From positions 151,495-215,494 of the forward strand of contig JNWL01000004.1 of NCBI GenBank assembly GCA_000716465.1: DNA of 64,000 nucleotides. The letters run 5' to 3'. Below the pieces are notes generated by a model, which was given only the letters and a program-made list of their open reading frames with translations, did not search any database and was not told the origin of the DNA. The stretch comes from Streptomyces bikiniensis. GTDB taxonomy: Bacteria; Actinomycetota; Actinomycetes; Streptomycetales; Streptomycetaceae. A program made the position numbers and the translations under genes. Positions 46,712 through 54,992 of this stretch are shown here, piece after piece; the stretch's first letter is position 1, and every line of letters starts with the position of its first letter.

Positions 46712-46746
46712 ACAGACGGCCCCTTACCGGGCGCGGGGAGGTCCGC

Positions 46747-47832
46747 TCACCGGGGTGCCGGGAGGTCCGCCAGGGCGGCGACCGTGTCCTGGTGGCGGCC
46801 CGCCGGGCCGAACGCGAGCTGGTCGGCCTTGGCCCGCTTGAGGGCCAGGTGCGCGGGGTGCTCCCAGGTCATGCCGATCCCGCCGTGCAGCTGGACGCAC
46901 TCCTCGGCGGCGCGGACCGCGACCCGGGAGCAGTACGCCTGGGCGACGGCCACGGTGAGCGGGGCGTCCGGAGCGCCCTGGGCGAGGGCGTCGGCGGCGG
47001 CGCGGGCGGCCGCCCTGGCCCCGACGACGTCCAGCCAGACCTGGGCCATGCGGTGCTTCAGTGCCTGGAAGGAGCCGACGGGCCGGTTGAACTGGTGGCG
47101 CTCGCGGGTGTACCGGACGGTGTCCTCCAGACAGCGTTCGGCGAGGCCCAGCTGCTCGGAGGCGAGCAGTCCGGCGCCCGCGAGGAGGCCGCGCCGGACG
47201 GCCGCGCGGGCCGCCTCCGGACCGGCGAGCCGGGTGCCGGTGCCGGGTTCCGTGGTGACCCGGGCGAGCGGGCGGGTGAGGTCGAGCGGGGTCTGCGGCT
47301 CGATCGCCGCCTCCTCCGCCGGTACGGCGTACAGGCCGTCGGCGCGCGGGGCGAGGAGGACGTCGGCGGCGGGGGCGTCGGCGACGGCGGGCACGGCCGG
47401 GCCGTGCGGCGGGTCCGCGTCCGGGGCGGTCGACAGGGGTACGGCGAGGACCGCGACCGTGCCGCCGTCCGCGACGGCGGCGAGCAGTCCGGCCGCCGGG
47501 GCGCTCTCCGCCGCGAGGGCGAGCAGGGTCTCGGTGGCCGCCACGGCGCTCGTGAGGTACGGAACCGGGGTGACCGCGCGGCCCAGCTCCTCCAGGACGA
47601 CGGCGGCCTCGCGGTGGCTCGCGCCCTGGCCGCCGAGCTTCTCGGGGACGAGGAGCCCGGCGGCCCCGATGTCGGTCGCGAGGGACTTCCAGAGGCCGGG
47701 GACGTACGGGGCGTCCGTCTCGATCCGGTCGAGGAGGACCGTGTGGCCGGCCCGGTCCGCGAGGAGGGCGCGGACGGCCGCCCGCAGGTCGTCCTCGGTC
47801 TCGGAGTAGAGGAGGTCGAGGCGGTCGGTCAT
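46747..47832 (-). CDS. Acyl-CoA dehydrogenase (second subunit type)
   Basis: A 361-residue FAD enzyme family member starting at ATG 47832, overlapping the upstream dehydrogenase gene by 4 bp (ATGA). It has the C-terminal helical block of the family (ASEQLGLAERCLEDTVRYTR, RHQFNRPVGSFQALKHRMAQ, CVQLHGGIGMTWEHPAHLAL). The N-terminal and middle regions are less typical, with a long Ala/Pro/Asp stretch near residues 130-190. Paired acyl-CoA dehydrogenases like this often form heterotetramers for bulky acyl-CoAs (sterol side chains, for example). Substrate unknown. Confidence 0.85.
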   Translation of the reverse strand: MTDRLDLLYSETEDDLRAAVRALLADRAGHTVLLDRIETDAPYVPGLWKSLATDIGAAGLLVPEKLGGQGASHREAAVVLEELGRAVTPVPYLTSAVAATETLLALAAESAPAAGLLAAVADGGTVAVLAVPLSTAPDADPPHGPAVPAVADAPAADVLLAPRADGLYAVPAEEAAIEPQTPLDLTRPLARVTTEPGTGTRLAGPEAARAAVRRGLLAGAGLLASEQLGLAERCLEDTVRYTRERHQFNRPVGSFQALKHRMAQVWLDVVGARAAARAAADALAQGAPDAPLTVAVAQAYCSRVAVRAAEECVQLHGGIGMTWEHPAHLALKRAKADQLAFGPAGRHQDTVAALADLPAPR

Positions 47833-49031
47833 CGCGCGAGGTCCTTCCAGGGGACGTCCTTGTCGTTGCGGGGCTCGGAGGGCAGGCCGAGGACCCGTTC
47901 GGCGACGATGTTGAGAAGCACCTCGCTGGTGCCGCCCTCGATCGAGTTGCCCTTGGAGCGCAGGTAGCGGTAGCCGGCGTCGCGGCCGGTGAAGTCGACC
48001 AGTTCGGGGCGGGTCATGGCCCACTCCCCGTACAGCAGGCCCTCGTCGCCGAGGAGTTCGACCTCCAGGCCGCTGATGGCCTGGTTGAGCCGGGCGAAGC
48101 CGAGCTTCATGGCGCTGCCCTCGGGGCCGGGCTGGCCCGCGACGAGCTGCTGGCGGAGGCGTTCGCCGGTGAGCCGGGCGACCTCGGCGTCCACCCAGAG
48201 GTCGAGGAGGCGCCGGTGCAGCTCGTGGGTGCGCAGCTCGGGGCGCTCGCGCCAGGTGGCGGCGAGCTTCCCGATCATGCCGCCCTCGCGGGGGACGCGG
48301 GCTCCGCCGATGGAGACCCGCTCGTTCATCAGGGTGGTCTGGGCGACCCGCCAGCCGTCGCCGGCCTCGCCGAGGCGGTGGGCGTCGGGGATGCGGACGC
48401 CGGTGAGGAAGACCTCGTTGAACTCGGCCTCGCCGGTGATCTGGCGCAGGGGCCTGACCTCCACGCCGGGGTCGGTCATGTCGCAGACGAAGTAGGTGAT
48501 GCCCCGGTGCTTGGGGGCGTCCGGATCGGTGCGGGCGATGAGGATGGCCCAGCGGGCGAGGTGGGCGCTGGAGGTCCACACCTTCTGCCCGTCGACCACC
48601 CAGTGGTCGCCGTCCCGGACGGCCCGGGTGCCGAGGGCGGCGAGGTCGGAGCCGGCGCCGGGCTCGCTGAAGAGCTGGCACCACACCTCCTCGCCGGCCC
48701 ACAGCGGCTTGAGGAAGCGGCGCTTGACCTCGTCGGAGCCGTACGCGAGGAGGGTGGGGGCGGCCATGCCGAGGCCGATGCCGATCCGGCGCGGGTCGTT
48801 GTCGGGGGCGCCGGCGGCGGCGAGTTCGGCGTCGACGACCGCCTGGAGGGCACGGGGCGCGTCGAGTCCGCCGAGGCCGGCGGGGTAGTGGACCCAGGCG
48901 AGTCCGGCGTCGAAGCGGGCGCGCAGGAAGTCGGTGCGGTCGGTGGTGGCGGGCGGGTGCGCGTCGAGGAACGCCCGGGTGAGCGCCCGGAGTTCGTCGG
49001 CGCCGGGCGCGGTCGGGTGCGGGCCGGTCAC
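47829..49031 (-). CDS. Acyl-CoA dehydrogenase (catalytic-type subunit)
   Basis: A 400-residue flavoprotein starting at GTG 49031, overlapping the oxidoreductase stop as GTGA. FAD and acyl-CoA site motifs are present: WCQLFSEPGAGSDLAALGTR and WVVDGQKVWTSSAHLARWAI. The C-terminal helices end with GNSIEGGTSEVLLNIVAERV, where the Glu is a candidate catalytic base. It works with the adjacent partner, probably in breakdown of a bulky or branched acyl-CoA. Confidence 0.9.
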   Translation of the reverse strand: MTGPHPTAPGADELRALTRAFLDAHPPATTDRTDFLRARFDAGLAWVHYPAGLGGLDAPRALQAVVDAELAAAGAPDNDPRRIGIGLGMAAPTLLAYGSDEVKRRFLKPLWAGEEVWCQLFSEPGAGSDLAALGTRAVRDGDHWVVDGQKVWTSSAHLARWAILIARTDPDAPKHRGITYFVCDMTDPGVEVRPLRQITGEAEFNEVFLTGVRIPDAHRLGEAGDGWRVAQTTLMNERVSIGGARVPREGGMIGKLAATWRERPELRTHELHRRLLDLWVDAEVARLTGERLRQQLVAGQPGPEGSAMKLGFARLNQAISGLEVELLGDEGLLYGEWAMTRPELVDFTGRDAGYRYLRSKGNSIEGGTSEVLLNIVAERVLGLPSEPRNDKDVPWKDLAR

Positions 49032-49996
49032 GCGTGGACCCCTTCCGGGAGGACGACCAGGCGGCCGGTGGTGGTGCCGTCGGCGACGCGCCGGACGGCG
49101 TCGGCCGCGCCCGCGAAGGGGACGCGCTCCGCGACGAGCGGCTTGATCAGGCCCTTGGCGGCGTAGGCGGTGAGGGTCTCGTGGCAGCGGCCGATCGAGG
49201 CGGGGTCCTTCACCGCGTACAGGCCCCAGTGGAGGCCGAGGACCGAGTAGTTCTTGACCAGGGCGTGGTTGAGGGCGGGGGCGGGGACGGTGCCGCTCGC
49301 GAAGCCGACGACCACGATCCGGCCCTCGAAGGCGACGCACTTCGCGGACTGCTGGTAGGCCTCGCCGCCGACCGGGTCGTAGATCACGTCGGCGCCCCGG
49401 CCGCCGGTCGCGGCCTTGACGGCGGCGACGACGTCCTCGGAGCGCCGGTCGATGACCAGGTCGCAGTCGAGGGCGCGGGCGACAGCGGCCTTCTCGGGCC
49501 CGCCGACGACGCCGATGACGGTGGCGCCGGCGGCCTTGCCGAGCTGGACGGCCGCGCTGCCGACGCCGCCGGCCGCCGCGTGGACGAGGAGGGTCTCGCC
49601 CTCCTTGAGGGCGGCGCGGCGGTGCAGGCCGAACCAGCCGGTCTGGTAGCCGATGTGGAGCGCGGCGGCCTCGGCGTCGTCGAGCGCCTCGGGGGCCGGG
49701 AGCAGCCCGGCGGCGTCGGCGAGGGCGTAGTCGGCGAAGCCGCCGTGCGGGAGGGCGGCGGTGGCGACGACCCGGCGGCCGTCCTCGGTCTCGGCGCAGA
49801 CCTCGACGCCGGGGGTGAAGGGCAGCGGGGGGCGCACCTGGTAGTGGCCGCGGCAGAGCAGCGCGTCGGGGAAGTTGACGTTGGCGGCGCGGACCTTCAG
49901 GAGGACCTGCCCCTCGCCGGGGACGGGCGGCTCCACCTCCTCGCGGCGCATCACCGCGTCCGGTTCGCCGTTCTCGTACACACGCCATGCCTGCAT
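49028..49996 (-). CDS. NADPH:quinone oxidoreductase-like MDR family protein
   Basis: A 322-residue medium-chain dehydrogenase/reductase without zinc-ligand Cys residues, resembling QorA-type enzymes. The NADP-binding motif LVHAAAGGVGSAAVQLGKAA is near residue 143; ANVNFPDALLCRGHYQVRPP is near the start. ATG 49996 follows GGAGGAGG. It is the first gene of a three-gene operon with two acyl-CoA dehydrogenases, coupled by 4-bp overlaps, so it may act on enoyl or enone intermediates. Confidence 0.9.
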   Translation of the reverse strand: MQAWRVYENGEPDAVMRREEVEPPVPGEGQVLLKVRAANVNFPDALLCRGHYQVRPPLPFTPGVEVCAETEDGRRVVATAALPHGGFADYALADAAGLLPAPEALDDAEAAALHIGYQTGWFGLHRRAALKEGETLLVHAAAGGVGSAAVQLGKAAGATVIGVVGGPEKAAVARALDCDLVIDRRSEDVVAAVKAATGGRGADVIYDPVGGEAYQQSAKCVAFEGRIVVVGFASGTVPAPALNHALVKNYSVLGLHWGLYAVKDPASIGRCHETLTAYAAKGLIKPLVAERVPFAGAADAVRRVADGTTTGRLVVLPEGVHA

Positions 49997-50036
49997 CCGG
50001 GATGCCTCCTCCGTACCGCGTGGTCGGTTGCATACT

Positions 50037-50048
50037 AAGCGGTCGCTT
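50037..50048. promoter_or_regulatory. AAGCG-GT-CGCTT dyad at the operon promoter, candidate TetR site
   Basis: Perfect 5-bp arms around 2 nt, 40 bp upstream of the oxidoreductase start, with a -10-like TAGTAT (minus strand) adjoining. TetR-family repressors of acyl-CoA catabolic operons often bind AGCG/CGCT dyads of this kind. No TetR gene is adjacent. Confidence 0.5.
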
Positions 50049-50050
50049 GC

Positions 50051-50155
50051 CCGGAGGGAACGGGTCGGCCGGACTTCCCCGGAAACGGATCGGCAGGACT
50101 TCCCCGGAAACGGATCGGCCGGACTCCTCCCCCGGAAACGGATCGGCGGGTCCGG
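50051..50155. repeat. Four tandem degenerate repeats of about 25-28 bp
   Basis: Copies of CCGGAAACGGATCGGCCGGA with a CTTCC end begin at 50051, 50079, 50104 and 50132. A diverged fifth copy (50183-50206) lies inside the last codons of the XRE-cupin gene. There are no unique spacers. Confidence 0.8.
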
Positions 50156-50174
50156 TGGGGCACGGGGCCGCGGG

Positions 50175-50777
50175 TCAGTGGGGCACGGGTCGGCGGGACT
50201 TCTCCGGCCGGGCCCTGACGTGCATGCGCTCCCCCTGCGGGCCGAACAGGCTCAGGAACTCCACCGGTCCCTCGGCCGTCGCCCCGAACCAGTGCGGAAC
50301 GCGCGTGTCGAACTCGGCCGCCTCCCCCGCCGTCAGGACGACCTCGCGCCCGCCGAGGAAGAGCCGGAGCTTCCCCGAGAGCACGTACAGCCACTCGTAC
50401 CCCTCGTGCACCCGGGGCTCGGGGCAGTCGTACGGCTTCTCCTGGATCACCTTGTACGCCTGGAGGCCGCCGGGCTGGCGGGTCAGCGGGTACATCGTGC
50501 GCCCGTGCCGCACGATCGGCCTGGCCTTGACCCGGGGGTCGCCCACCGGCGGCGCGCCGACCAGCTCGTCCAGCGGGACCTGGTGGGCGCGGGCGAGCGG
50601 CAGGAGCAGTTCGAGGCTGGGCCTGCGCTGCCCGGATTCGAGGCGGGAGAGGGTGCTCACGGAGATGCCGGTGGCGGCGGAGAGCTCGGCCAGGGTCACC
50701 CCGCGGTCGCGGCGGACCCGGCGCAGACGGGGGCCGACCTCGTTCAGGACGGCGTCGATGCGGTCGTCTTCGGTCAT
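50175..50777 (-). CDS. XRE-family regulator with cupin sensor domain
   Basis: A 200-residue regulator. Residues 13-70 are a helix-turn-helix (RRVRRDRGVTLAELSAATGI, then SVSTLSRLESGQRRPSLELL). Residues 95-185 form a cupin barrel (HEGYEWLYVLSGKLRLFLGG), likely to bind a small ligand. The last eleven residues (RPEKSRRPVPH) come from the repeat described at 50051. It is divergent from a flavoprotein disulfide-reductase-like gene, its probable target. Regulators of this type often control metabolism or redox genes. Confidence 0.88.
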   Translation of the reverse strand: MTEDDRIDAVLNEVGPRLRRVRRDRGVTLAELSAATGISVSTLSRLESGQRRPSLELLLPLARAHQVPLDELVGAPPVGDPRVKARPIVRHGRTMYPLTRQPGGLQAYKVIQEKPYDCPEPRVHEGYEWLYVLSGKLRLFLGGREVVLTAGEAAEFDTRVPHWFGATAEGPVEFLSLFGPQGERMHVRARPEKSRRPVPH

Positions 50778-50786
50778 GGGTCCAGT

Positions 50787-50803
50787 GTTGCAGGAACGGC
50801 AAC
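50787..50803. promoter_or_regulatory. GTTGC-N7-GCAAC dyad in the divergent promoter region
   Basis: Perfect 5-bp arms in the 67-bp gap between the XRE-cupin and flavoprotein genes, followed by another TTGC at 50109-50112 of the same gap region (50809-50812). A natural binding site for the XRE regulator to control both genes. Confidence 0.5.
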
Positions 50804-50844
50804 TTTACTTGCGGCCACCGCAGGTCCGGAACAGCCTCGTCCCC

Positions 50845-51798
50845 ATGAACGCACACACGGAGCAGTACGAGGTGGTGGTCGTCGGCGGCGGCGCGGCGGG
50901 GCTCAGCGCGGCCCTGGTCCTGGGCCGGTCGCGGCGGCGGACCCTGGTGGTCGACGCGGGCGAGCCCCGCAACGCCCCCACCGCCCACATGCAGGGCGTC
51001 CTCTCCCGGGACGGCATGAGCCCCGCCGCGTACCTGGCGGCGGGCCGGGAGGAGATCGCGGCGTACGGGGTGGAGTGGCGGGCCGGCCGGGTGACGGGCG
51101 CGGAGCCGGACGGGCGGGACGGCTTCGCCGTGTCGCTCGCGGACGGCACGAGGGTCGGCGCGCGGCGGCTCGTGGTGACGACCGGGCTCGTGGACGAGCT
51201 GCCGGAGGTCGAAGGGGTGGCCGAGCGGTGGGGGCGGGACGTGCTGCACTGCCCGTACTGCCACGGCTGGGAGGTGCGCGACCGGCCGTTCGGGGTGATC
51301 GCCCATCCGGCGATGCCGGCGCACCAGGCGCTGATGGTCTCCCACTGGTCCTCGGACGTGACGCTCTTCCTGCACACCGCCGCCGGGCTCTCCGAGCGGG
51401 AGGCGGCGCTGCTCGACGCGGCGGGGGTGGAGGTCGTGGCCGGCGAGGTCGCCGGGCTCGCGGTGGAGGACGACCGGCTGACCGGGGTCCGGCTCGCCGA
51501 CGGGCGGTTCGTGCCGCGCGAGGCGGTCTTCGTCGGGGCGACGCGCCTCGCGGCCCGGGACGGGGTGCTGCGGCAGCTGGGCGCGCGGATGGAGGAGACG
51601 CCGTTCGGGGAGTTCGTCGCGGTGGACGGGACGGGCCGGACGAGCGTGCCCGGGGTGTGGGCGGCGGGGAACGTGACCGGCCCGCAGGAGCAGGTGGTCA
51701 ACGCGGTGGGCCTGGGCTACCGGGCGGGCGTCACGATCAACACCGAGCTGCTGTTCGGAGACCTGGAGGCGAAGGCGGACGGCGGGGCCTCCTCCTGA
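50845..51798 (+). CDS. Thioredoxin-reductase-like FAD/NAD(P) oxidoreductase
   Basis: A 317-residue flavoprotein starting at ATG 50845. The FAD motif VVVGGGAAGLSAALVLGRSR is at the start. CPYCHGWEV (about 137-145) carries a redox CxxC like that of thioredoxin reductases, and the end reads GVWAAGNVTGPQEQVVNAVG. The NADP-binding GxGxxA motif expected after CPYC is degenerate (FGVIAHPAMPAHQALMVS). It therefore resembles the GliT/HlmI-like or low-activity subgroup that oxidises or reduces small dithiols. Divergent from its probable XRE-cupin regulator. Confidence 0.87.
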   Translation: MNAHTEQYEVVVVGGGAAGLSAALVLGRSRRRTLVVDAGEPRNAPTAHMQGVLSRDGMSPAAYLAAGREEIAAYGVEWRAGRVTGAEPDGRDGFAVSLADGTRVGARRLVVTTGLVDELPEVEGVAERWGRDVLHCPYCHGWEVRDRPFGVIAHPAMPAHQALMVSHWSSDVTLFLHTAAGLSEREAALLDAAGVEVVAGEVAGLAVEDDRLTGVRLADGRFVPREAVFVGATRLAARDGVLRQLGARMEETPFGEFVAVDGTGRTSVPGVWAAGNVTGPQEQVVNAVGLGYRAGVTINTELLFGDLEAKADGGASS

Positions 51799-51808
51799 TG
51801 CCGCCCGG

Positions 51809-52561
51809 TCAGCGCGGGAACAGCTCGAAGGTGACGGCCGGGCGGCCGCCGAAGCGGTCGGCCGCCCCGCCCGTCGTCCCCGCGAGGAAGGACCGGACGT
51901 ACTCCTCCGGGTCCTGGTCCGTCAGGGCCTCGATGTAGGTGCGGTGGCAGAGGAGCGAGCGGACCGCGCGCTCCAGGCCGGGGCCCGCGTCCACGGCGTG
52001 GGTGGGGGTGCTGGAGGCGGCGACGGCGACCCAGCGGACGCCGTCCCACGGCGCGAGCCCCCGCTCCTCCAACTCGGGGAAGATCCAGCGGTTCCCGGCG
52101 TCGGCCGCCGCGTCCAGGACGGCGCGGCCGACGGCCCGGTGGTCGGGGGTGTTCCAGGGGGCGCCGGGGCCGCCGCCCCAGGTGTCGCGGTGGTTGAGGG
52201 TGACGACGAGTTCGGGGCGGTGGCGGCGGATCGCGGCCGCGATGTCGCGGCGCAGCGCGGTGCCGTACTCGACCACGCCGTCCCGGTGGTCGAGGAACTC
52301 GACGGCGTCCACGCCGACGACGGCGGCGCTGTCGCGTTGTTCGCGCTCGCGCAGCGGGCCGCAGGCGTCCGGGGCGAGGGTGTCGATGCCGGCCTCGCCG
52401 CGGGTGACGAGGACGTAGACGACCTCCTTCCCGGCGTCGGTCCAGCCGGCGACGGCGGCCGCGCAGCCGTACTCCAGGTCGTCCGGGTGGGCGACGACGG
52501 CGAGGGCGCGCCGCCAGTCGTCCGGCATCTCGGCGAGGTCGGGGACGTCGTTTCCGATCAT
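51809..52561 (-). CDS. PIG-L family deacetylase
   Basis: A 250-residue zinc-dependent N-deacetylase with the AHPDD motif (VVAHPDDLEYGC) for metal binding and catalysis, plus a HRTYIEAL metal-ligand segment near residue 208. Family members deacetylate N-acetylglucosamine-linked compounds, including mycothiol precursors. ATG 52561 overlaps the SIS gene stop by 4 bp. Coupling to a sugar isomerase suggests amino-sugar metabolism rather than mycothiol. Confidence 0.88.
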   Translation of the reverse strand: MIGNDVPDLAEMPDDWRRALAVVAHPDDLEYGCAAAVAGWTDAGKEVVYVLVTRGEAGIDTLAPDACGPLREREQRDSAAVVGVDAVEFLDHRDGVVEYGTALRRDIAAAIRRHRPELVVTLNHRDTWGGGPGAPWNTPDHRAVGRAVLDAAADAGNRWIFPELEERGLAPWDGVRWVAVAASSTPTHAVDAGPGLERAVRSLLCHRTYIEALTDQDPEEYVRSFLAGTTGGAADRFGGRPAVTFELFPR

Positions 52562-53490
52562 GACCGCAGGATACGGGCCGCCTCCGGGCCGGTGGGCCGG
52601 AACGCACCGGCGAGGATCACCGACCGCGAGACGTGCCGGGGCCGGTCGGGGTTGAGGCCGCGCCGGTCGGCGAGGGCGACCGCGAGCCGCTGGGCGCGGA
52701 CGAGGGCGGCGACCGGGTCGATGGCGTCGGCGGCGAACAGGGCGCCGGTGGACTCCACTTCGTCGCGCAGGCCCGAGGGCGCGGGGCCGAGGCACCAGAC
52801 GAGGCTGGAGCGGTCGCTGATGCTGATCGGACCGTGGCGGTACTCCATCGCCGCGTACGACTCCGTCCAGGCGCGGGCCGTCTCGCGCAGTTTGAGGGCG
52901 GCGTCGTCGGCGAGCCCGACCGTCCAGCCGGTGCCGAGGAAGGTGAACTGTCCGCGCCGCTCCCAGGCGGCGGGCAGCCGCTCGTAGAGGACGAGTTCGG
53001 CGTCCGCGATCGCCGGCCCGAGGTCCACGCCGAGTCCGGCGCGCAGGAGTTGGAGGGCGGTGGTGGCGAACCGGGTTTGGACGACGGAGCGTTCGTCGGC
53101 GAAGCCGAGGTCGAGGACCCGGTCGGCGAGCCGCCCGGCCGGGCTGTCGGGCGCGCCGGTGAGGACGAGCGCGGGGACGCGGCCGGCGGCGCGGGCGAGC
53201 AGGTCCACGACCTCCGTGGTGGTGCCGGAGCGGGTGAGGGCCACGATCCGGTCGTAGCCGCGCCCGAGCGGGGTCGCGTCGGAGGCGGGGAAGGCGTCGG
53301 TCTCGCCCGCGCCGAGGGACTCGCGCAGGGCGGCGTAGGCGCGGGCCATGAAGTACGAGGTGCCGCAGCCGACGACCGCGACGCGCTCGCCCGGGGCCGG
53401 CAGCAGCCCGGCGCACCGCTCGGCCTCCTCGGCGGCCCGGCGCCAGCAGTCGGGCTGTCCGGCGATCTCGGCGCCGACGTGGGTGCTCAT
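52558..53490 (-). CDS. SIS-domain sugar isomerase/deaminase-like protein
   Basis: A 310-residue protein with two SIS (sugar isomerase) halves similar to the isomerase part of GlmS and to AgaS/FrlB. Motifs are VAVVGCGTSYFMARAYAALR, IVALTRSGTTTEVVDLLARA and a second-domain ETARAWTESYAAMEYRHGP, where Glu residues usually contact the sugar phosphate. It probably acts on an amino-sugar phosphate or its adduct. First gene of a coupled pair with the PIG-L deacetylase. Confidence 0.85.
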   Translation of the reverse strand: MSTHVGAEIAGQPDCWRRAAEEAERCAGLLPAPGERVAVVGCGTSYFMARAYAALRESLGAGETDAFPASDATPLGRGYDRIVALTRSGTTTEVVDLLARAAGRVPALVLTGAPDSPAGRLADRVLDLGFADERSVVQTRFATTALQLLRAGLGVDLGPAIADAELVLYERLPAAWERRGQFTFLGTGWTVGLADDAALKLRETARAWTESYAAMEYRHGPISISDRSSLVWCLGPAPSGLRDEVESTGALFAADAIDPVAALVRAQRLAVALADRRGLNPDRPRHVSRSVILAGAFRPTGPEAARILRS

Positions 53491-53654
53491 GGTCCGGGTC
53501 CTCTCCTCGCGGGGGCCCTCGGGGCCCTGCCGCGAGTTCTACCGGCGCCCACCGGGAGGACGCCATGTGCGCGGGAGCCCCACCCCTTGGACTTTTGCGC
53601 GCCGCCGGGGACTGCGCCGAGGACACGGCGGAGATCGGCCACCCGTGGACGTGG

Positions 53655-53693
53655 ACGCCCCCGCCGGGGCGGCGGGCCGCGCGGCGGGGGCGT
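53655..53693 (-). terminator. Terminator of the GH5 cellulase gene
   Basis: ACGCCCCCGCCG pairs perfectly with CGGCGGGGGCGT around a 15-nt GC-rich loop, just downstream of the cellulase stop on the minus strand. The rest of the 231-bp gap shows no gene. Confidence 0.75.
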
Positions 53694-53721
53694 GTCGGTC
53701 GAGTGGGGCCGGGTGGGTCGG

Positions 53722-54810
53722 TCAGGAGGTGGGGAAGTCGTCCGCCGTCCTGACGCGGTCCCGGATCCAGACGCCGGCGGGCTTGAGGGATCCGGTGCCG
53801 GTCCAGGGGCCGCCCCTGCCGCAGGTTCCGGTCTTGAAGACCGCGCCGCTGCGCTCGTCGTCGGAGAAGTTCCAGTTGACCCAGCTGATCTTCTTGGAGG
53901 CCATGAGGTCCAGGTACTTCTGCGTCATCGTGAAGTCGTCGGTCCCCTCGCCCGCGTAGTTCTGGGTGCCGAACTCGGTGACGAAGACGGGCAGTCTGTC
54001 GGCGGCGCGGGAGAGGGTCTTCAGGTACTCGTCCCGGTGCGAGTACGCGTAGAAGTGGAAGGTGTACATGATGTTGGACGCGTTCACCGGCTGGGCGACG
54101 ACCTCGGACTCGTTCGCGCCCTCCGAGACGCCGAACGAGGACCACGCGCGCGTGCCGACGAGGACCGGGGTCTCGGGGTCCTTGGCGCGGACGACCGGGA
54201 TGAGCTGCTCGGCGTAGCTCTTGATCCTGGACCAGGACACGCCGCTGGGCTCGTTGGCGATCTCGTACAGCAGGTTGGTCTTGCTCCCGTGGCGCTCGGC
54301 GATCTCGGTGAAGAAGGTCTTGGCGCGGGAGAGGTTGTGGTGGGGGTCGCCCGGGTCGAGCATGTGCCAGTCGACGATCACGTACATGCCGCGCGCGGTG
54401 GCCTGCTCGATGAGCGCGTGGGCGAGGTCGGTGTACTTGCGCGGGTCGGTCTCGTAGCCGCCCTCCTGGACGTACGTGGAGACGCGCAGGACGTCGGCCT
54501 TCCAGTCCTTGGCGAGGGCGTCGAGCGAACCGCCCGTCAGACACCGGCTGTACCACTGGGTGCCGTGCGAGGACATGCCCCGGAGCTGGATCGGCTTGCC
54601 GTACCGGTTGCAGAGCTTGGTGCCGCAGACCTTGAGCTGTCCGTTGATCGCGGCCGGGGTGGTGGCCGCCGTTCCGGCCGGCGCGACGGGCGCGGGGGCG
54701 GCGTTCACGGTCGGCGGGGCGGCGGCGAGGCCGAGGAGCAGGGCGCCGAGGGCGGCGCCGGCGACGCCGAGGCGGCGCGCGCGGGGCCGTACGGTTCGTG
54801 CGGAAGTCAT
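53722..54810 (-). CDS. Secreted GH5 endoglucanase (cellulase)
   Basis: A 362-residue secreted enzyme with a signal peptide (about 1-37, ending VNAAPA). The GH5 barrel has the acid/base Glu187 in YEIANEP and the nucleophile Glu279 in VTEFGTQ. Other family landmarks are GMSSHGTQWYSR and VIVDWHML. No carbohydrate-binding module is attached. It cuts internal beta-1,4-glucan bonds in cellulose. It stands alone; the upstream region lacks the palindrome found at the beta-1,3-glucan operon. Confidence 0.93.
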   Translation of the reverse strand: MTSARTVRPRARRLGVAGAALGALLLGLAAAPPTVNAAPAPVAPAGTAATTPAAINGQLKVCGTKLCNRYGKPIQLRGMSSHGTQWYSRCLTGGSLDALAKDWKADVLRVSTYVQEGGYETDPRKYTDLAHALIEQATARGMYVIVDWHMLDPGDPHHNLSRAKTFFTEIAERHGSKTNLLYEIANEPSGVSWSRIKSYAEQLIPVVRAKDPETPVLVGTRAWSSFGVSEGANESEVVAQPVNASNIMYTFHFYAYSHRDEYLKTLSRAADRLPVFVTEFGTQNYAGEGTDDFTMTQKYLDLMASKKISWVNWNFSDDERSGAVFKTGTCGRGGPWTGTGSLKPAGVWIRDRVRTADDFPTS

Positions 54811-54877
54811 GGGGTCTCCACGGAACGGCGAACGGGGGCTGGACGCCGGAGGGTTGACGCCTCCGGAACCCGGGACT

Positions 54878-54892
54878 GGAAGGAAACCTTCC
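54878..54892. promoter_or_regulatory. GGAAGG-AAA-CCTTCC inverted repeat upstream of the cellulase
   Basis: Perfect 6-bp arms around 3 nt, 67 bp upstream of the cellulase start. A second dyad CCGGAGG-N7-CCTCCGG lies at 54846-54866. Either could be an operator; the first is more compact. Confidence 0.5.
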
Positions 54893-54992
54893 TAACAGAT
54901 GGATAGCAGGGCTGCGGACCACCCCGCAAGGGTCGTGAAGACAGAGGCTGTTCAGCGGGCTGGAAACCGTCTGGCCGGAATCCGTCGCGTCG

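Noticed and set aside
50051..50206. Possible CRISPR-like array
   Set aside because: Repeats are directly adjacent, degenerate and have no unique spacers; no cas genes are present.
53491..53510. Possible DasR-type site upstream of the SIS isomerase gene
   Set aside because: Only about 8 of 12 core positions agree with the published dre consensus and symmetry is poor.
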